Translations under genes and position numbers: made by a program | Assembly: GCF_001591385.1 (NCBI RefSeq) | Contig: NZ_BCUU01000011.1 | Location: 1-64,000, forward strand | Direction: 5' to 3' | Length of the DNA: 64,000 bases | Origin: Variovorax soli NBRC 106424 | Lineage (GTDB): Bacteria; Pseudomonadota; Gammaproteobacteria; Burkholderiales; Burkholderiaceae_C | Part shown: positions 36,466 to 44,095 of the stretch, in pieces | Layout: each line of letters starts with the position of its first letter | Numbering within the stretch: position 1 is the stretch's first letter | The notes under the pieces: generated by a model | Seen by the model: only the letters and a program-made list of their open reading frames with translations | Told to the model about the DNA's origin: nothing | Databases searched by the model: none

Positions 36466-38214
36466 TTAGAAGCTCTCTTCCACACCGGTGGTCACCACCA
36501 GCGGCTTGACCGCCAGGTCGGGGGCCACGTTCATCATGCGCAGCGTCTGCTGCACCACCTCGCTGAACACCGGGGCGGCCACCAGGCCGCCGAAGTACTT
36601 GCCGGCGCTGGGCTCGTCCACCATCACCGCGACGATGATGCGCGGCTTGCCGATGGGCGCCATGCCGGTGAACCAGGCGCGGTACTTGTTGCTGGCGTAG
36701 CCCTTGCCCACCTGCTTGTGCGCAGTGCCCGACTTGCCGCCCACCGAGTAGCCGATGGTCTGGGCCAGCGGGCCCGTGCCGCCGGGGCCGGCCGCCATCT
36801 GCAGCATCTTGCGCACGGCGGCGGCGGTCTGCGGCGAGAAGACCTTCACGCCCACCGCCGGCTGGTTGTTCTTCAGGATGGTCAGGGGCAGCACCTCGCC
36901 GTCATGCGCCAGCGCGGTGTACGAATGCGCCATCTGCAGCAGCGAGGCCGACAGGCCGTAGCCGTAGGCCATGGTGGCCTGCTCCACCGGCTTCCAGCTC
37001 TTCCAGGGGCGCAGCCGGCCGGTAACGGCACCGGGAAACTCGAGCTGCGGCTTGTGGCCGTAGCCCAGTTGCGTGTAGACGTCCCACATTTCCTGGGGCG
37101 ACATGCGCGCCGAAATCTTCAATGCGCCGATGTTGCTGGACTTCTGGATGACGCCCTCCACCGTGAGCGCGCCGTAGTTGTGCGTGTCGCTGATGGTGAA
37201 GCCGCCCATGCTCATGCGGCCCGGGCTGGTATCGATCACCGACTGCGGCGTGATGCGTCCGGCCTCCAGCGCGGCGGCCACGGTGATCGGCTTCATGGTC
37301 GAGCCCGGCTCGAAGGAGTCGGTGAGCGCGCGGTTGCGCAGCTGCTCGCCCGAGAGGTTCTGGCGCTTGTCCGGCACGTAGCTCGGGTAGTTGGCCAGCG
37401 CCAGCACCTCGCCCGTCACCGCATCGAGCACCACCACGCTGCCGGCCTTGGCCTTGTTGGCCGTCACCGCATCGCGCAGCTTCTGGTAGGCGAAGAACTG
37501 CACCTTGCTGTCGATGGACAGCTGGATGTCCTTGCCGTCCGTGGGCGGCACGGTCTCGCCCACACCCTCCACCACGCGGCCCAGGCGGTCCTTGATGACG
37601 CGGCGCGTGCCGGCCTTGCCGGACAGCTGCTTGTCGAAGAACAGCTCGATGCCTTCCTGGCCGTTGTCCTCCACGTTGGTGAAGCCCACCACGTGCGCGG
37701 CCGATTCGCCCTCGGGGTACTCGCGCTTGTATTCGCGGCGCTGGTAGATGCCCTTGATGTTGAGCGCGGCGATCTGCTGGGCGATGGGCAGGTCGACCTG
37801 GCGCTTGATCCAGACGAAGGTCTTGTCCTCGTCCTGCAGCTTCTTGTCGAAGTCCTTCTGCGGCATCTCCAGCAGCTTGGCCACCTGCTTGAGCTTGGCC
37901 CGCACCTCGGGGTCGTCGCGCTCGACGTCTTCCGGAATGGCCCAGATGCTGGGCGCGACCACGCTGGAGGCCAGCAGCAGGCCGTTGCGGTCGAGAATGC
38001 GGCCGCGGTTGGCCGGCAGCTCCAGGTTGCGCGCATAGCGCACCTCGCCCTGGCGCTGGAAGAAGGCGTTGCCGATCACCTGCACGTACGCCGCGCGTGC
38101 GGCCAGCACGACGAAACCCAGCGCAATGGCGGCCACGATGAACTTGCTGCGCCAGACGGGCGTCTTGCTCGCCAGCAGCGGACTGGTGGTGTAGCGGACG
38201 CTGCGCCGGCTCAT
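36466..38214 (-). CDS. ftsI: Septal peptidoglycan transpeptidase FtsI (PBP3)
   Basis: A 582-residue class B penicillin-binding protein that cross-links septal wall. A single N-terminal anchor (about residues 20-45) is followed by a pedestal domain and a transpeptidase domain with GSTMKP (SxxK), SSN (SxN) and KSGT (KTG box). The ATG at 38214 overlaps the ftsL stop (ATGA). Length and motif order are normal. Confidence 0.97.
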   Translation of the reverse strand: MSRRSVRYTTSPLLASKTPVWRSKFIVAAIALGFVVLAARAAYVQVIGNAFFQRQGEVRYARNLELPANRGRILDRNGLLLASSVVAPSIWAIPEDVERDDPEVRAKLKQVAKLLEMPQKDFDKKLQDEDKTFVWIKRQVDLPIAQQIAALNIKGIYQRREYKREYPEGESAAHVVGFTNVEDNGQEGIELFFDKQLSGKAGTRRVIKDRLGRVVEGVGETVPPTDGKDIQLSIDSKVQFFAYQKLRDAVTANKAKAGSVVVLDAVTGEVLALANYPSYVPDKRQNLSGEQLRNRALTDSFEPGSTMKPITVAAALEAGRITPQSVIDTSPGRMSMGGFTISDTHNYGALTVEGVIQKSSNIGALKISARMSPQEMWDVYTQLGYGHKPQLEFPGAVTGRLRPWKSWKPVEQATMAYGYGLSASLLQMAHSYTALAHDGEVLPLTILKNNQPAVGVKVFSPQTAAAVRKMLQMAAGPGGTGPLAQTIGYSVGGKSGTAHKQVGKGYASNKYRAWFTGMAPIGKPRIIVAVMVDEPSAGKYFGGLVAAPVFSEVVQQTLRMMNVAPDLAVKPLVVTTGVEESF

Positions 38215-38576
38215 CGCTGGCTCCTTGCAGCCGAGCCGGCGGCGGCCGATGCCGGGCGGCCGGTGGGCGGCGTGGTGGGCGGCGGCGGCGCCACGGCGGG
38301 AATCACGCTGCCGTCGGGCCGCACGTACTGGGTGATGGCTGGCGTGGCCGTGCGCATCTTGAGCTGCTCGCGCGCGAGCTTCTCCACGCGCAGCGGCGTG
38401 GCCTGGGCGCGCTTTTCCAGCTGCAGCCGCTCGAAGTCGAGCTCGATGCGGCGCGTTTCCTGCTCGGCCCTGTGCATCTCGGTGTAGAGCTGGCGCGCGG
38501 TGTATTCGAAGTGCACCAGATACAGCGCGGAGCCGATCACCGCCAGCAGCAAAAGCAGGTTCAGGCGGGTCAGCAC
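38211..38576 (-). CDS. ftsL: Cell division protein FtsL
   Basis: A 121-residue bitopic protein. One transmembrane helix (about residues 4-23, LNLLLLLAVIGSALYLVHFE) is followed by a coiled-coil segment rich in Glu/Arg/Leu (residues 25-75) and a Pro-rich C-terminal tail. FtsL forms the FtsQLB complex that activates FtsWI. The start is a GTG at 38576 with GGGGGGTGG upstream. Assigned from topology and position between rsmH and ftsI. Confidence 0.92.
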   Translation of the reverse strand: MLTRLNLLLLLAVIGSALYLVHFEYTARQLYTEMHRAEQETRRIELDFERLQLEKRAQATPLRVEKLAREQLKMRTATPAITQYVRPDGSVIPAVAPPPPTTPPTGRPASAAAGSAARSQR

Positions 38577-38616
38577 GTGCCACCCCCCGATACGGTCTTG
38601 TTGCCGCAGCGCGCGC

Positions 38617-39537
38617 TCATGCCGGCGCCCCCGTGCGTTCGGCCACGCGCAGGATGGCGCTGCGCGCGCGCGGGTTGGCCTGCACCTCGGCCTCGCTGGG
38701 CTTGATGCGGCCGATGGAACGCAGCTTCATTTCAGGGGCTTGCGCAAAAGGCGCGCGGCGATCGAACACCTCGCGCGAATGCTTGGCGATGAACTGCTTG
38801 ACGATGCGGTCTTCCAGCGAGTGGAAGCTGATCACCGCAAGGCGCCCCTGGGGTTTGAGCACGGAAAGACTGGCCTCTAGCGCCTGTTGCAGCTCTTCAA
38901 GCTCGGCGTTGATGAAAATCCGAAGAGCCTGAAATGTGCGCGTTGCAGGGTTCTGGCCCGGCTCGCGGGTTTTGACCGCGCCAGCCACGAGCTCGGCCAG
39001 CTCGGCGGTGGTTGAAACTGGGCCCCGTTCTTGTCGGCGAGCAGCAATCGCCTTTGCAATCTGAACAGCAAACCGTTCTTCGCCATAGTCACGGATGACC
39101 TCCGCTATCTGTTGGGGTTCGGCCGTTGCCAGCCACTCGGCCACGCTCTCGCCGCGCGAGGTGTCCATGCGCATGTCGAGGGGCCCGTCGAAACGAAAAG
39201 AAAAACCCCGTGCGGGGTTGTCGATCTGGGGAGAGCTGATGCCGAGGTCCATCAACAGGCCACCGACGCTGGCCGGCGCCAACTCCCCCAGATGTTTGAA
39301 GCCCTGGTGCCGGATGGAAAAACGCGCATCCTCGATGCGCGCTGCTTCGGCCACCGCTTCCGCGTCCTTGTCGTACGCGATGAGCCGCCCCTCGGGCGCC
39401 AGCCGGTCCAGGATGGCGCGGGAGTGGCCGCCGCGCCCGAAGGTCGCGTCCACGAAGGTGTCGCGCGAACCCGTGGCCTGGAGAGCGTCGACCGCTTCTT
39501 CCAGGAGCACGGTGGTGTGGGTCCATGGGGTGTCCAA
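38617..39537 (-). CDS. rsmH: 16S rRNA m4C1402 methyltransferase
   Basis: A 306-residue RsmH (MraW), which methylates the N4 of cytidine 1402 in the 16S rRNA decoding centre. [38 protein letters not shown] and [16 protein letters not shown] are diagnostic. The start is a TTG at 39537 with GAGAG upstream and 17 nt after mraZ; no ATG exists in frame there. Residues about 145-225 use more A/T-ending codons than the rest (see findings). Confidence 0.92.
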   Translation of the reverse strand: MDTPWTHTTVLLEEAVDALQATGSRDTFVDATFGRGGHSRAILDRLAPEGRLIAYDKDAEAVAEAARIEDARFSIRHQGFKHLGELAPASVGGLLMDLGISSPQIDNPARGFSFRFDGPLDMRMDTSRGESVAEWLATAEPQQIAEVIRDYGEERFAVQIAKAIAARRQERGPVSTTAELAELVAGAVKTREPGQNPATRTFQALRIFINAELEELQQALEASLSVLKPQGRLAVISFHSLEDRIVKQFIAKHSREVFDRRAPFAQAPEMKLRSIGRIKPSEAEVQANPRARSAILRVAERTGAPA

Positions 39538-39554
39538 CGCCAGCTCTCTCGTGT

Positions 39555-39986
39555 TCAGAAGGCCAGGTCCTGGAGGGACTCGCTCGCCAGGCCGGCGGCC
39601 AGGGCTTCCGCCTCCTTGGCGTCGTGCGTGGCCTTGTCCCACAGCTCGAAGTGGCTGCCCATGCCCAGCATGAGCGTCTCGCGCGAGATGCCGGCCGCGG
39701 CCCGCAGTTCGGGAGAAATGAGGATACGACCGGTGGAATCCATCTCCACGTCCATGGCATTTCCGAGGAACAGGCGCTTGAGCCACTGGTCCTTCAGGGG
39801 CATGGCGGCGATGCGTTCGCGGAACTGCTCCCAGGCCGGGCGCGGGAAGATCATCAGGCAGCCGTGCGGATGGCGCGTGACCGTGAGCTGGCCGGCCGCA
39901 GTGGCGGTCAGCACGTCACGATGCCGGGTCGGCACCGACAGCCGCCCCTTGGCATCCAGACTCAGCGATGAAGCGCCTTGAAACAC
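39555..39986 (-). CDS. mraZ: Transcriptional regulator MraZ
   Basis: A 143-residue MraZ with two AbrB-like SpoVT domains ([20 protein letters not shown] and [13 protein letters not shown]). MraZ forms a ring-shaped multimer that binds repeated boxes in its own promoter and represses the dcw operon. The start is a GTG at 39986, giving [15 protein letters not shown], which matches the family; AGGG lies 13 nt upstream. First gene of the dcw cluster, with candidate boxes at 40041-40075. Confidence 0.95.
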   Translation of the reverse strand: MFQGASSLSLDAKGRLSVPTRHRDVLTATAAGQLTVTRHPHGCLMIFPRPAWEQFRERIAAMPLKDQWLKRLFLGNAMDVEMDSTGRILISPELRAAAGISRETLMLGMGSHFELWDKATHDAKEAEALAAGLASESLQDLAF

Positions 39987-40040
39987 GACCGACGAAACCC
40001 TGTGATGACTGCCGGAATGGCCCCGGATTGGGCAGGTACC

Positions 40041-40075
40041 GACACTTTTTCCCACTTAACTGCACTTTTTTGCAC
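40041..40075 (-). promoter_or_regulatory. Four 10-bp-phased MraZ-like boxes
   Basis: On the minus strand GTG recurs at exact 10-nt steps: GTGCA, GTGCA, GTGGG and GTGTC (GTG at 40075-40073, 40065-40063, 40055-40053, 40045-40043), separated by A-rich 5-nt spacers. Known MraZ sites are TGGG repeats with 5-nt spacers, so the architecture matches although only one box is the full TGGG. Confidence 0.6.
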
Positions 40076-40101
40076 TGTAGCAGGAAACGCCTACCGCGCA
40101 A
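40074..40101 (-). promoter_or_regulatory. Probable dcw (mra) promoter
   Basis: Minus strand -35 TTGCGC (40101-40096), 16-nt spacer, and extended -10 TGC-TACAGT (TACAGT at 40079-40074). The MraZ-like boxes begin at the -10, so bound MraZ would block initiation. Confidence 0.55.
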
Positions 40102-40292
40102 CGGGGTCGAGCTGTATTTTTTGTAATGGAATCAACGACTTAGCGGCGTTTCCCACAGTCGAGTCGATGTGGAAAAGTTGTTTAAAAGTAAGTACTTAGC
40201 AAAGGCATTGCATGTGTTTTATGAGACATGCACACGGCCTGCGGCATAGGCCGGACTGCCGAGACGAGTGAAAACTACCTGCGCAAGGTGCG

Positions 40293-40324
40293 CAAAAAGC
40301 ACGCGGCGCCTCGAGGGCGCCGCG
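40293..40324 (-). terminator. Intrinsic terminator after hslU
   Basis: On the minus strand CGCGGCGCC (40324-40316), loop of 5 nt, GGCGCCGCG (40310-40302) form a perfect 9-bp stem, followed 3 nt later by five T (40298-40294). It lies 45 nt after the hslU stop and separates hslVU from the dcw promoter. Confidence 0.75.
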
Positions 40325-40368
40325 CAACTGGGAAGCATCGATTTTCAGGCCGCTGGCGCGGCCGCCTG

Positions 40369-41697
40369 TCACAAGATGAAGCGGGACAGGTCTTCGTCGT
40401 GGCTCAGGGCCTTCAGGCGGTCGTCGACGTAGGCCGCATCGATGCGGATGGTCTGGCCGGCAAAGCGGGTGGCGTCGAAGCTGGCTTCGTCCAGCAGCCG
40501 CTCCATCACGGTCGACAGGCGCCGCGCCCCGATGTTCTCGGTGCGCTCGTTCACCTCGAAGGCGATGCTCGCCAGGCGCGTGATGCCCTCGGGCGTGAAC
40601 TCCAGCGTGACGCCTTCGGTGGCCAGCAGCGCCTGGTACTGCTTGACCAGCGAGGCGCGCGTCTGCGTGAGGATGCTCTCGAAATCCGCCACCGAGAGCG
40701 ACTGCAGCTCGACCCGGATCGGAAAGCGACCCTGCAGCTCGGGGATCAGGTCGCTGGGCTTGCTCAGGTGGAAGGCGCCGCTGGCCACGAACAGGATGTG
40801 GTCGGTGCGCACCGGCCCGTACTTGGTGCTGACGGAAGTACCTTCCACCAGCGGCAGCAGGTCGCGCTGCACGCCCTGGCGCGAGACGTCGGAGCCCTGG
40901 GTGTCGCTGCGCGTGGCCACCTTGTCGATCTCGTCGATGAAGACGATGCCGTTCTGCTCGGCATTGGCAATGGCCTGGGTGCGAATCTCGTCCTCGTTGA
41001 CCAGCTTGGCCGCCTCTTCCTCGATCAGCAGCACCATGGCCTCGCCGATCTTGAGCTTGCGGGTCTTGCGTTTGGCCTGGCCCAGCTGGCCGAACATGCC
41101 GCGCAGCTGCTCGGCCATTTCCTCCATGCCGGCCGGGCCCATGATCTCCAGCGGCGCGCGCGCCTCGGCCAGGTCGATCTCGATTTCCTTGTCGTCCAGC
41201 TGCTTTTCGCGCAGCTTCTTGCGAAAGGCCTGGCGGGTGGCGTTGCCGCCGTCGCCCGAGGCCGGCGTGCCGTCGGCGGCGCGGGCCTGCGGCAGCAGCA
41301 CGTCGAGGATGCGCTCCTCGGCCGCGTCCTCGGCGCGCATGCGCACCTTGGCGCTCTCGGCCTCGCGGGTCTGCTTCACGGCCACTTCGGCCAGGTCGCG
41401 GATGATGGAATCGACGTCCTTGCCCACGTAGCCCACCTCGGTGAACTTGGTGGCCTCCACCTTGATGAAGGGCGCATCGGCCAGCCGGGCCAGTCGGCGC
41501 GCGATCTCGGTCTTGCCCACGCCGGTGGGGCCGATCATGAGGATGTTCTTGGGCGTGATCTCCGCGCGCAGCTTCGGATCCACCTGCTGGCGGCGCCAGC
41601 GGTTGCGCAGGGCAATGGCCACGGCGCGCTTGGCATCGAGCTGTCCGACGATGTGGTTGTCGAGTTCGGAGACGATCTCCTGGGGGGTCATGGTCAT
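40369..41697 (-). CDS. hslU: ATPase subunit of the HslVU protease
   Basis: A 442-residue AAA+ unfoldase that feeds substrates to the HslV peptidase. Walker [16 protein letters not shown] (about residues 56-70), Walker [14 protein letters not shown], sensor-2 region [13 protein letters not shown] and the C-terminal docking tail LSRFIL are present. Start chosen at ATG 41697 (MTMTPQEI); 41691 is also possible, and neither has a good SD. It lies 142 nt after hslV, an unusually wide gap filled by repeat copy B. Followed by an intrinsic terminator. Confidence 0.96.
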   Translation of the reverse strand: MTMTPQEIVSELDNHIVGQLDAKRAVAIALRNRWRRQQVDPKLRAEITPKNILMIGPTGVGKTEIARRLARLADAPFIKVEATKFTEVGYVGKDVDSIIRDLAEVAVKQTREAESAKVRMRAEDAAEERILDVLLPQARAADGTPASGDGGNATRQAFRKKLREKQLDDKEIEIDLAEARAPLEIMGPAGMEEMAEQLRGMFGQLGQAKRKTRKLKIGEAMVLLIEEEAAKLVNEDEIRTQAIANAEQNGIVFIDEIDKVATRSDTQGSDVSRQGVQRDLLPLVEGTSVSTKYGPVRTDHILFVASGAFHLSKPSDLIPELQGRFPIRVELQSLSVADFESILTQTRASLVKQYQALLATEGVTLEFTPEGITRLASIAFEVNERTENIGARRLSTVMERLLDEASFDATRFAGQTIRIDAAYVDDRLKALSHDEDLSRFIL

Positions 41698-41738
41698 GTT
41701 GTGTGCTGCCAATGTCTGAGAACGGCGGTGAGCCCGTG

Positions 41739-41830
41739 CCAGGGCACCCGCGGAACTGGCTTTGCCAGGCCGCTGGGTGCGCCCCCTTCCCGCGTGCGGA
41801 AGAAGGGGGAGCCGCGAAGCGGCATGGGGG
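41739..41830 (-). repeat. Intergenic hairpin repeat, copy B, inside hslVU
   Basis: Positions 41739-41785 read on the minus strand match 44 of 47 bases of copy A (19872-19918). The tip stem is CTGGC-AAA-GCCAG here and CCGGC-AAA-GCCGG in copy A, a compensatory C-G to T-A pair change. Flanking sequence to 41830 (CCGCTTCGCGGCTCCCCCTT on the minus strand) is also repeat-like. Like copy A, it lies just after a gene read in the same direction. Confidence 0.75.
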
Positions 41831-41839
41831 ATGCGCTCG

Positions 41840-42385
41840 TCAGAGCGTCTCGATCGTATGGTTCATGTTGGTGTAGATGCACAGCTCGCCGGCAATGGCC
41901 AGCGACTTGCGCACCACGTCCTCGGCGGACAGGTCGGTGTTCTCCAGCAGCGCCTTGGCGGCCGACTGGGCATACACGCCGCCCGAGCCGATGGCCACGA
42001 TGCCGCCTTCGGGCTCCAGCACGTCGCCGTTGCCGGTGATGATGAGCGACACGCTGGCATCGGCCACCGCCAGCATGGCCTCCAGGCGGCGCAGCACGCG
42101 GTCGGTGCGCCAGTCCTTGGTCAGCTCGATGGCGGCGCGTGCCAGCTGGCCCTGGTGCTTCTCGAGCTTGGCCTCGAAACGCTCGAACAGCGTGAAGGCG
42201 TCGGCCGTGGCGCCGGCAAAGCCGGCCAGCACCTTGCCGTTATAGAGGCGCCGCACCTTGCGCGCCGTACCCTTGATGACGACATTGCCCAGGGTGACCT
42301 GGCCGTCGCCGCCAATGGCGACCTGGTCACCGGCGGGCGTCTTGCGGCGCACGCTGACGATGGTGGTTCCGTGAAATTGTTCCAT
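41840..42385 (-). CDS. hslV: Peptidase subunit of the HslVU protease
   Basis: A 181-residue N-terminal-nucleophile threonine peptidase with MEQFHG before TTIVSVRR. The catalytic Thr is residue 7, so a 6-residue propeptide must be removed, unlike E. coli HslV where only Met precedes it. [31 protein letters not shown] (partly) and [14 protein letters not shown] are typical. The start codon lies at the tip of a perfect 10-bp inverted repeat and no SD is present. It precedes hslU. Confidence 0.96.
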   Translation of the reverse strand: MEQFHGTTIVSVRRKTPAGDQVAIGGDGQVTLGNVVIKGTARKVRRLYNGKVLAGFAGATADAFTLFERFEAKLEKHQGQLARAAIELTKDWRTDRVLRRLEAMLAVADASVSLIITGNGDVLEPEGGIVAIGSGGVYAQSAAKALLENTDLSAEDVVRKSLAIAGELCIYTNMNHTIETL

Positions 42386-42396
42386 CGGAACAATTT
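42374..42396 (-). promoter_or_regulatory. Perfect hairpin enclosing the hslV start codon
   Basis: On the minus strand AAATTGTTCC (42396-42387), loop GAT, GGAACAATTT (42383-42374) form a 10-bp perfect stem. The A and U of the AUG are in the 3-nt loop and its G is the first base of the 3' arm. Candidate RNA thermometer or operator palindrome. Confidence 0.6.
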
Positions 42397-42433
42397 GGGG
42401 GCGGACCGGCGGAATTGCAAGGCCAATTGCGCG

Positions 42434-42473
42434 AGATTGCCCCAGATTGCGCCAGCTTGCGCCAGCTTGCGCG
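42434..42473. repeat. Four tandem 10-bp repeats upstream of hslV
   Basis: Plus-strand units AGATTGCCCC, AGATTGCGCC, AGCTTGCGCC and AGCTTGCGCG stand head to tail, and a partial fifth (CCAATTGCGCG) precedes them. They fill most of the 94-nt gap between the STAS-like gene and hslV, where the hslVU promoter should be. The 10-bp period places every unit on one face of the helix. Confidence 0.7.
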
Positions 42474-42479
42474 ATGAAA

Positions 42480-44048
42480 CTAATTGCTGCGAATGCTGAC
42501 GCTGGCGTGGTCGGTGATGCCCACCACGTGGAAGAAGGTGGCCACCAGACGATGCATGTCGACGAACTCGATGCGGCGCCCCTGCTCCTCGTGCCCCGCC
42601 ACCCAGTCGATGATGGCGCGGGCACCTTCCAGGTCCACCCGCAGCAGCGCGGCACAGGACACGATGGGCATGAGGGCATGCATCAGCTGCGCATCGAGCC
42701 GCTGCAGCTTGGGCTTGCAGTCGCCCCCCAGATAGCCGACCAGTGCGGCACCGCCCGAGTCGGCCCCAAGCTCGGTTGCCGGCGCAGCCGCCGGGTCGAG
42801 GCTGGTGTAGCTGCCGCGCGGATCGCTCCAGGACGGCGGCGAAACCTCGAAGGTGATGCAGTAGTTGAGCGCCGCCAGCTCGTAGCCGTCGGGCTCGTGC
42901 ACGGTGCGCAACACGGCCAGGCGAAGCTGCCACCACACGACGTCGACGCTCTTGTCGCCGGTGGGCGCGGCCTTTTCCAGCACGTCGAGCAAGCGGTGCA
43001 CACCGGTAAAGCGCAACTGCACGGGGGAGTCGGCCCAGTGGTTGAACAGCGCACGCAGGGGCGCCGCGGCGTCGTGGTCGATGGCCGTCAGGCTCTGCCA
43101 ATCCATGTGCCACACGGGACCGGCCGCTGCCAGCGAACGGGTGAGGTCGGCCAGCCCTTCACGGGTCAGCAGCGCGGGGCAATACCAGTCGGCGCGGCGC
43201 TGCTGCGGGGCTGCTGCGCTGGCCTGCTCGGCCGGCTTCGCATCCAGGTCCGCCTGCGCATCGCGCGCCAGGCTGCGCAGCGACACCCACTCGGGCCCCG
43301 GCCGCTTGAGCCGCTGGGCGTAGCGCGTGCTCGCTGCGCCGAACTTCTCCGCATCGCCGGTGGCGCGGTAGAAGTCGAGCAGGGCGCGCCAGACCTCGGT
43401 GTGATCGGCATGCGGGCTGTCCGGCGCCGTCATCTGAAGCAGCACGGCCTCGGTCCCGGCGTCGTCGCTCTGCGCAAAACGGATGGCCGCATCTTCCAGG
43501 CTGGCGGGAACGCCGCCTTCGCGCGGCGCCATGGCGCCGGCTGCATGCGGTGCTGGCGGAGACACACCCGGCTCGGTGTCGGCATAGGCGCGGGCGCGGC
43601 GCTCGGCATGGGCTTCCTCGCTGCTGCCCGGTGCCTGCTCGGGTGCCGCGGGCCCCGTCGCGGTGCCGGGTACGTCGGCGCCCTGGCCGCGTCCCTTCCA
43701 CCACTGCTGCGACATCTGCTCTTCGATCTCGTCGATCTTCTTGAGCGTGAGCGCTCGCCCCTCGGATTTGCCCGAGGTGCTGATGCTGAAGGAGGAAATG
43801 GCGGCGGCGCCTTCGGGCGTGCCGCCGGCGGCCTCGCGCTGGCGCAGCTTGCGCAGCATGTCGAACTCGCGCCGGCGCACGAAGTCGTTGCGCTGGCGCC
43901 GCTCGATCATCTCCTTGAGCATCTCGCGGCTGTAGCCGTTGTCCGCCGGAACGGACTCCTGGGCATCCAGCTCGGACCAGTCCTTCAGCGGATTGCGGAC
44001 GAACTTCGCCACCTTGGACAGGAGGCGGCCGGTATCTTCCTTGCCCAT
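42480..44048 (-). CDS. Large protein with a C-terminal STAS-like domain
   Basis: A 522-residue soluble protein. Residues 1-115 are highly charged and helical ([28 protein letters not shown] is the core; cite as a coiled-coil-like stretch at about 45-75). A disordered Ala/Pro/Gly-rich linker (about 115-180) follows, then a mixed domain, and a C-terminal segment, [19 protein letters not shown] with [16 protein letters not shown], that looks like a STAS domain. STAS domains mediate regulatory protein contacts. No catalytic motif is visible. It sits between dksA and hslV on the same strand. Confidence 0.7.
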   Translation of the reverse strand: MGKEDTGRLLSKVAKFVRNPLKDWSELDAQESVPADNGYSREMLKEMIERRQRNDFVRRREFDMLRKLRQREAAGGTPEGAAAISSFSISTSGKSEGRALTLKKIDEIEEQMSQQWWKGRGQGADVPGTATGPAAPEQAPGSSEEAHAERRARAYADTEPGVSPPAPHAAGAMAPREGGVPASLEDAAIRFAQSDDAGTEAVLLQMTAPDSPHADHTEVWRALLDFYRATGDAEKFGAASTRYAQRLKRPGPEWVSLRSLARDAQADLDAKPAEQASAAAPQQRRADWYCPALLTREGLADLTRSLAAAGPVWHMDWQSLTAIDHDAAAPLRALFNHWADSPVQLRFTGVHRLLDVLEKAAPTGDKSVDVVWWQLRLAVLRTVHEPDGYELAALNYCITFEVSPPSWSDPRGSYTSLDPAAAPATELGADSGGAALVGYLGGDCKPKLQRLDAQLMHALMPIVSCAALLRVDLEGARAIIDWVAGHEEQGRRIEFVDMHRLVATFFHVVGITDHASVSIRSN

Positions 44049-44095
44049 GGCCTCAGCTCAACGCCTGCTCGCGCGCGAAGGGACGCACGGGGCTC

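Larger units (their letters stand above)
39987..40368. other. Intergenic region between mraZ and hslU
   Basis: This 382-nt gap is visibly AT-richer than its surroundings and holds no supported gene. From the mraZ side it contains an untranslated leader (39987-40040), four 10-bp-spaced MraZ-like boxes (40041-40075), a promoter (-10 at 40074-40079, -35 at 40096-40101), an inverted pair of DnaA-box-like 9-mers (40149-40176), about 115 nt with no recognised signal, and the hslU terminator (40293-40324). Confidence 0.7.

Noticed and set aside
42434-42473. CRISPR-like array
   Set aside because: The units are 10 bp, directly tandem and without spacers; no cas genes are present.
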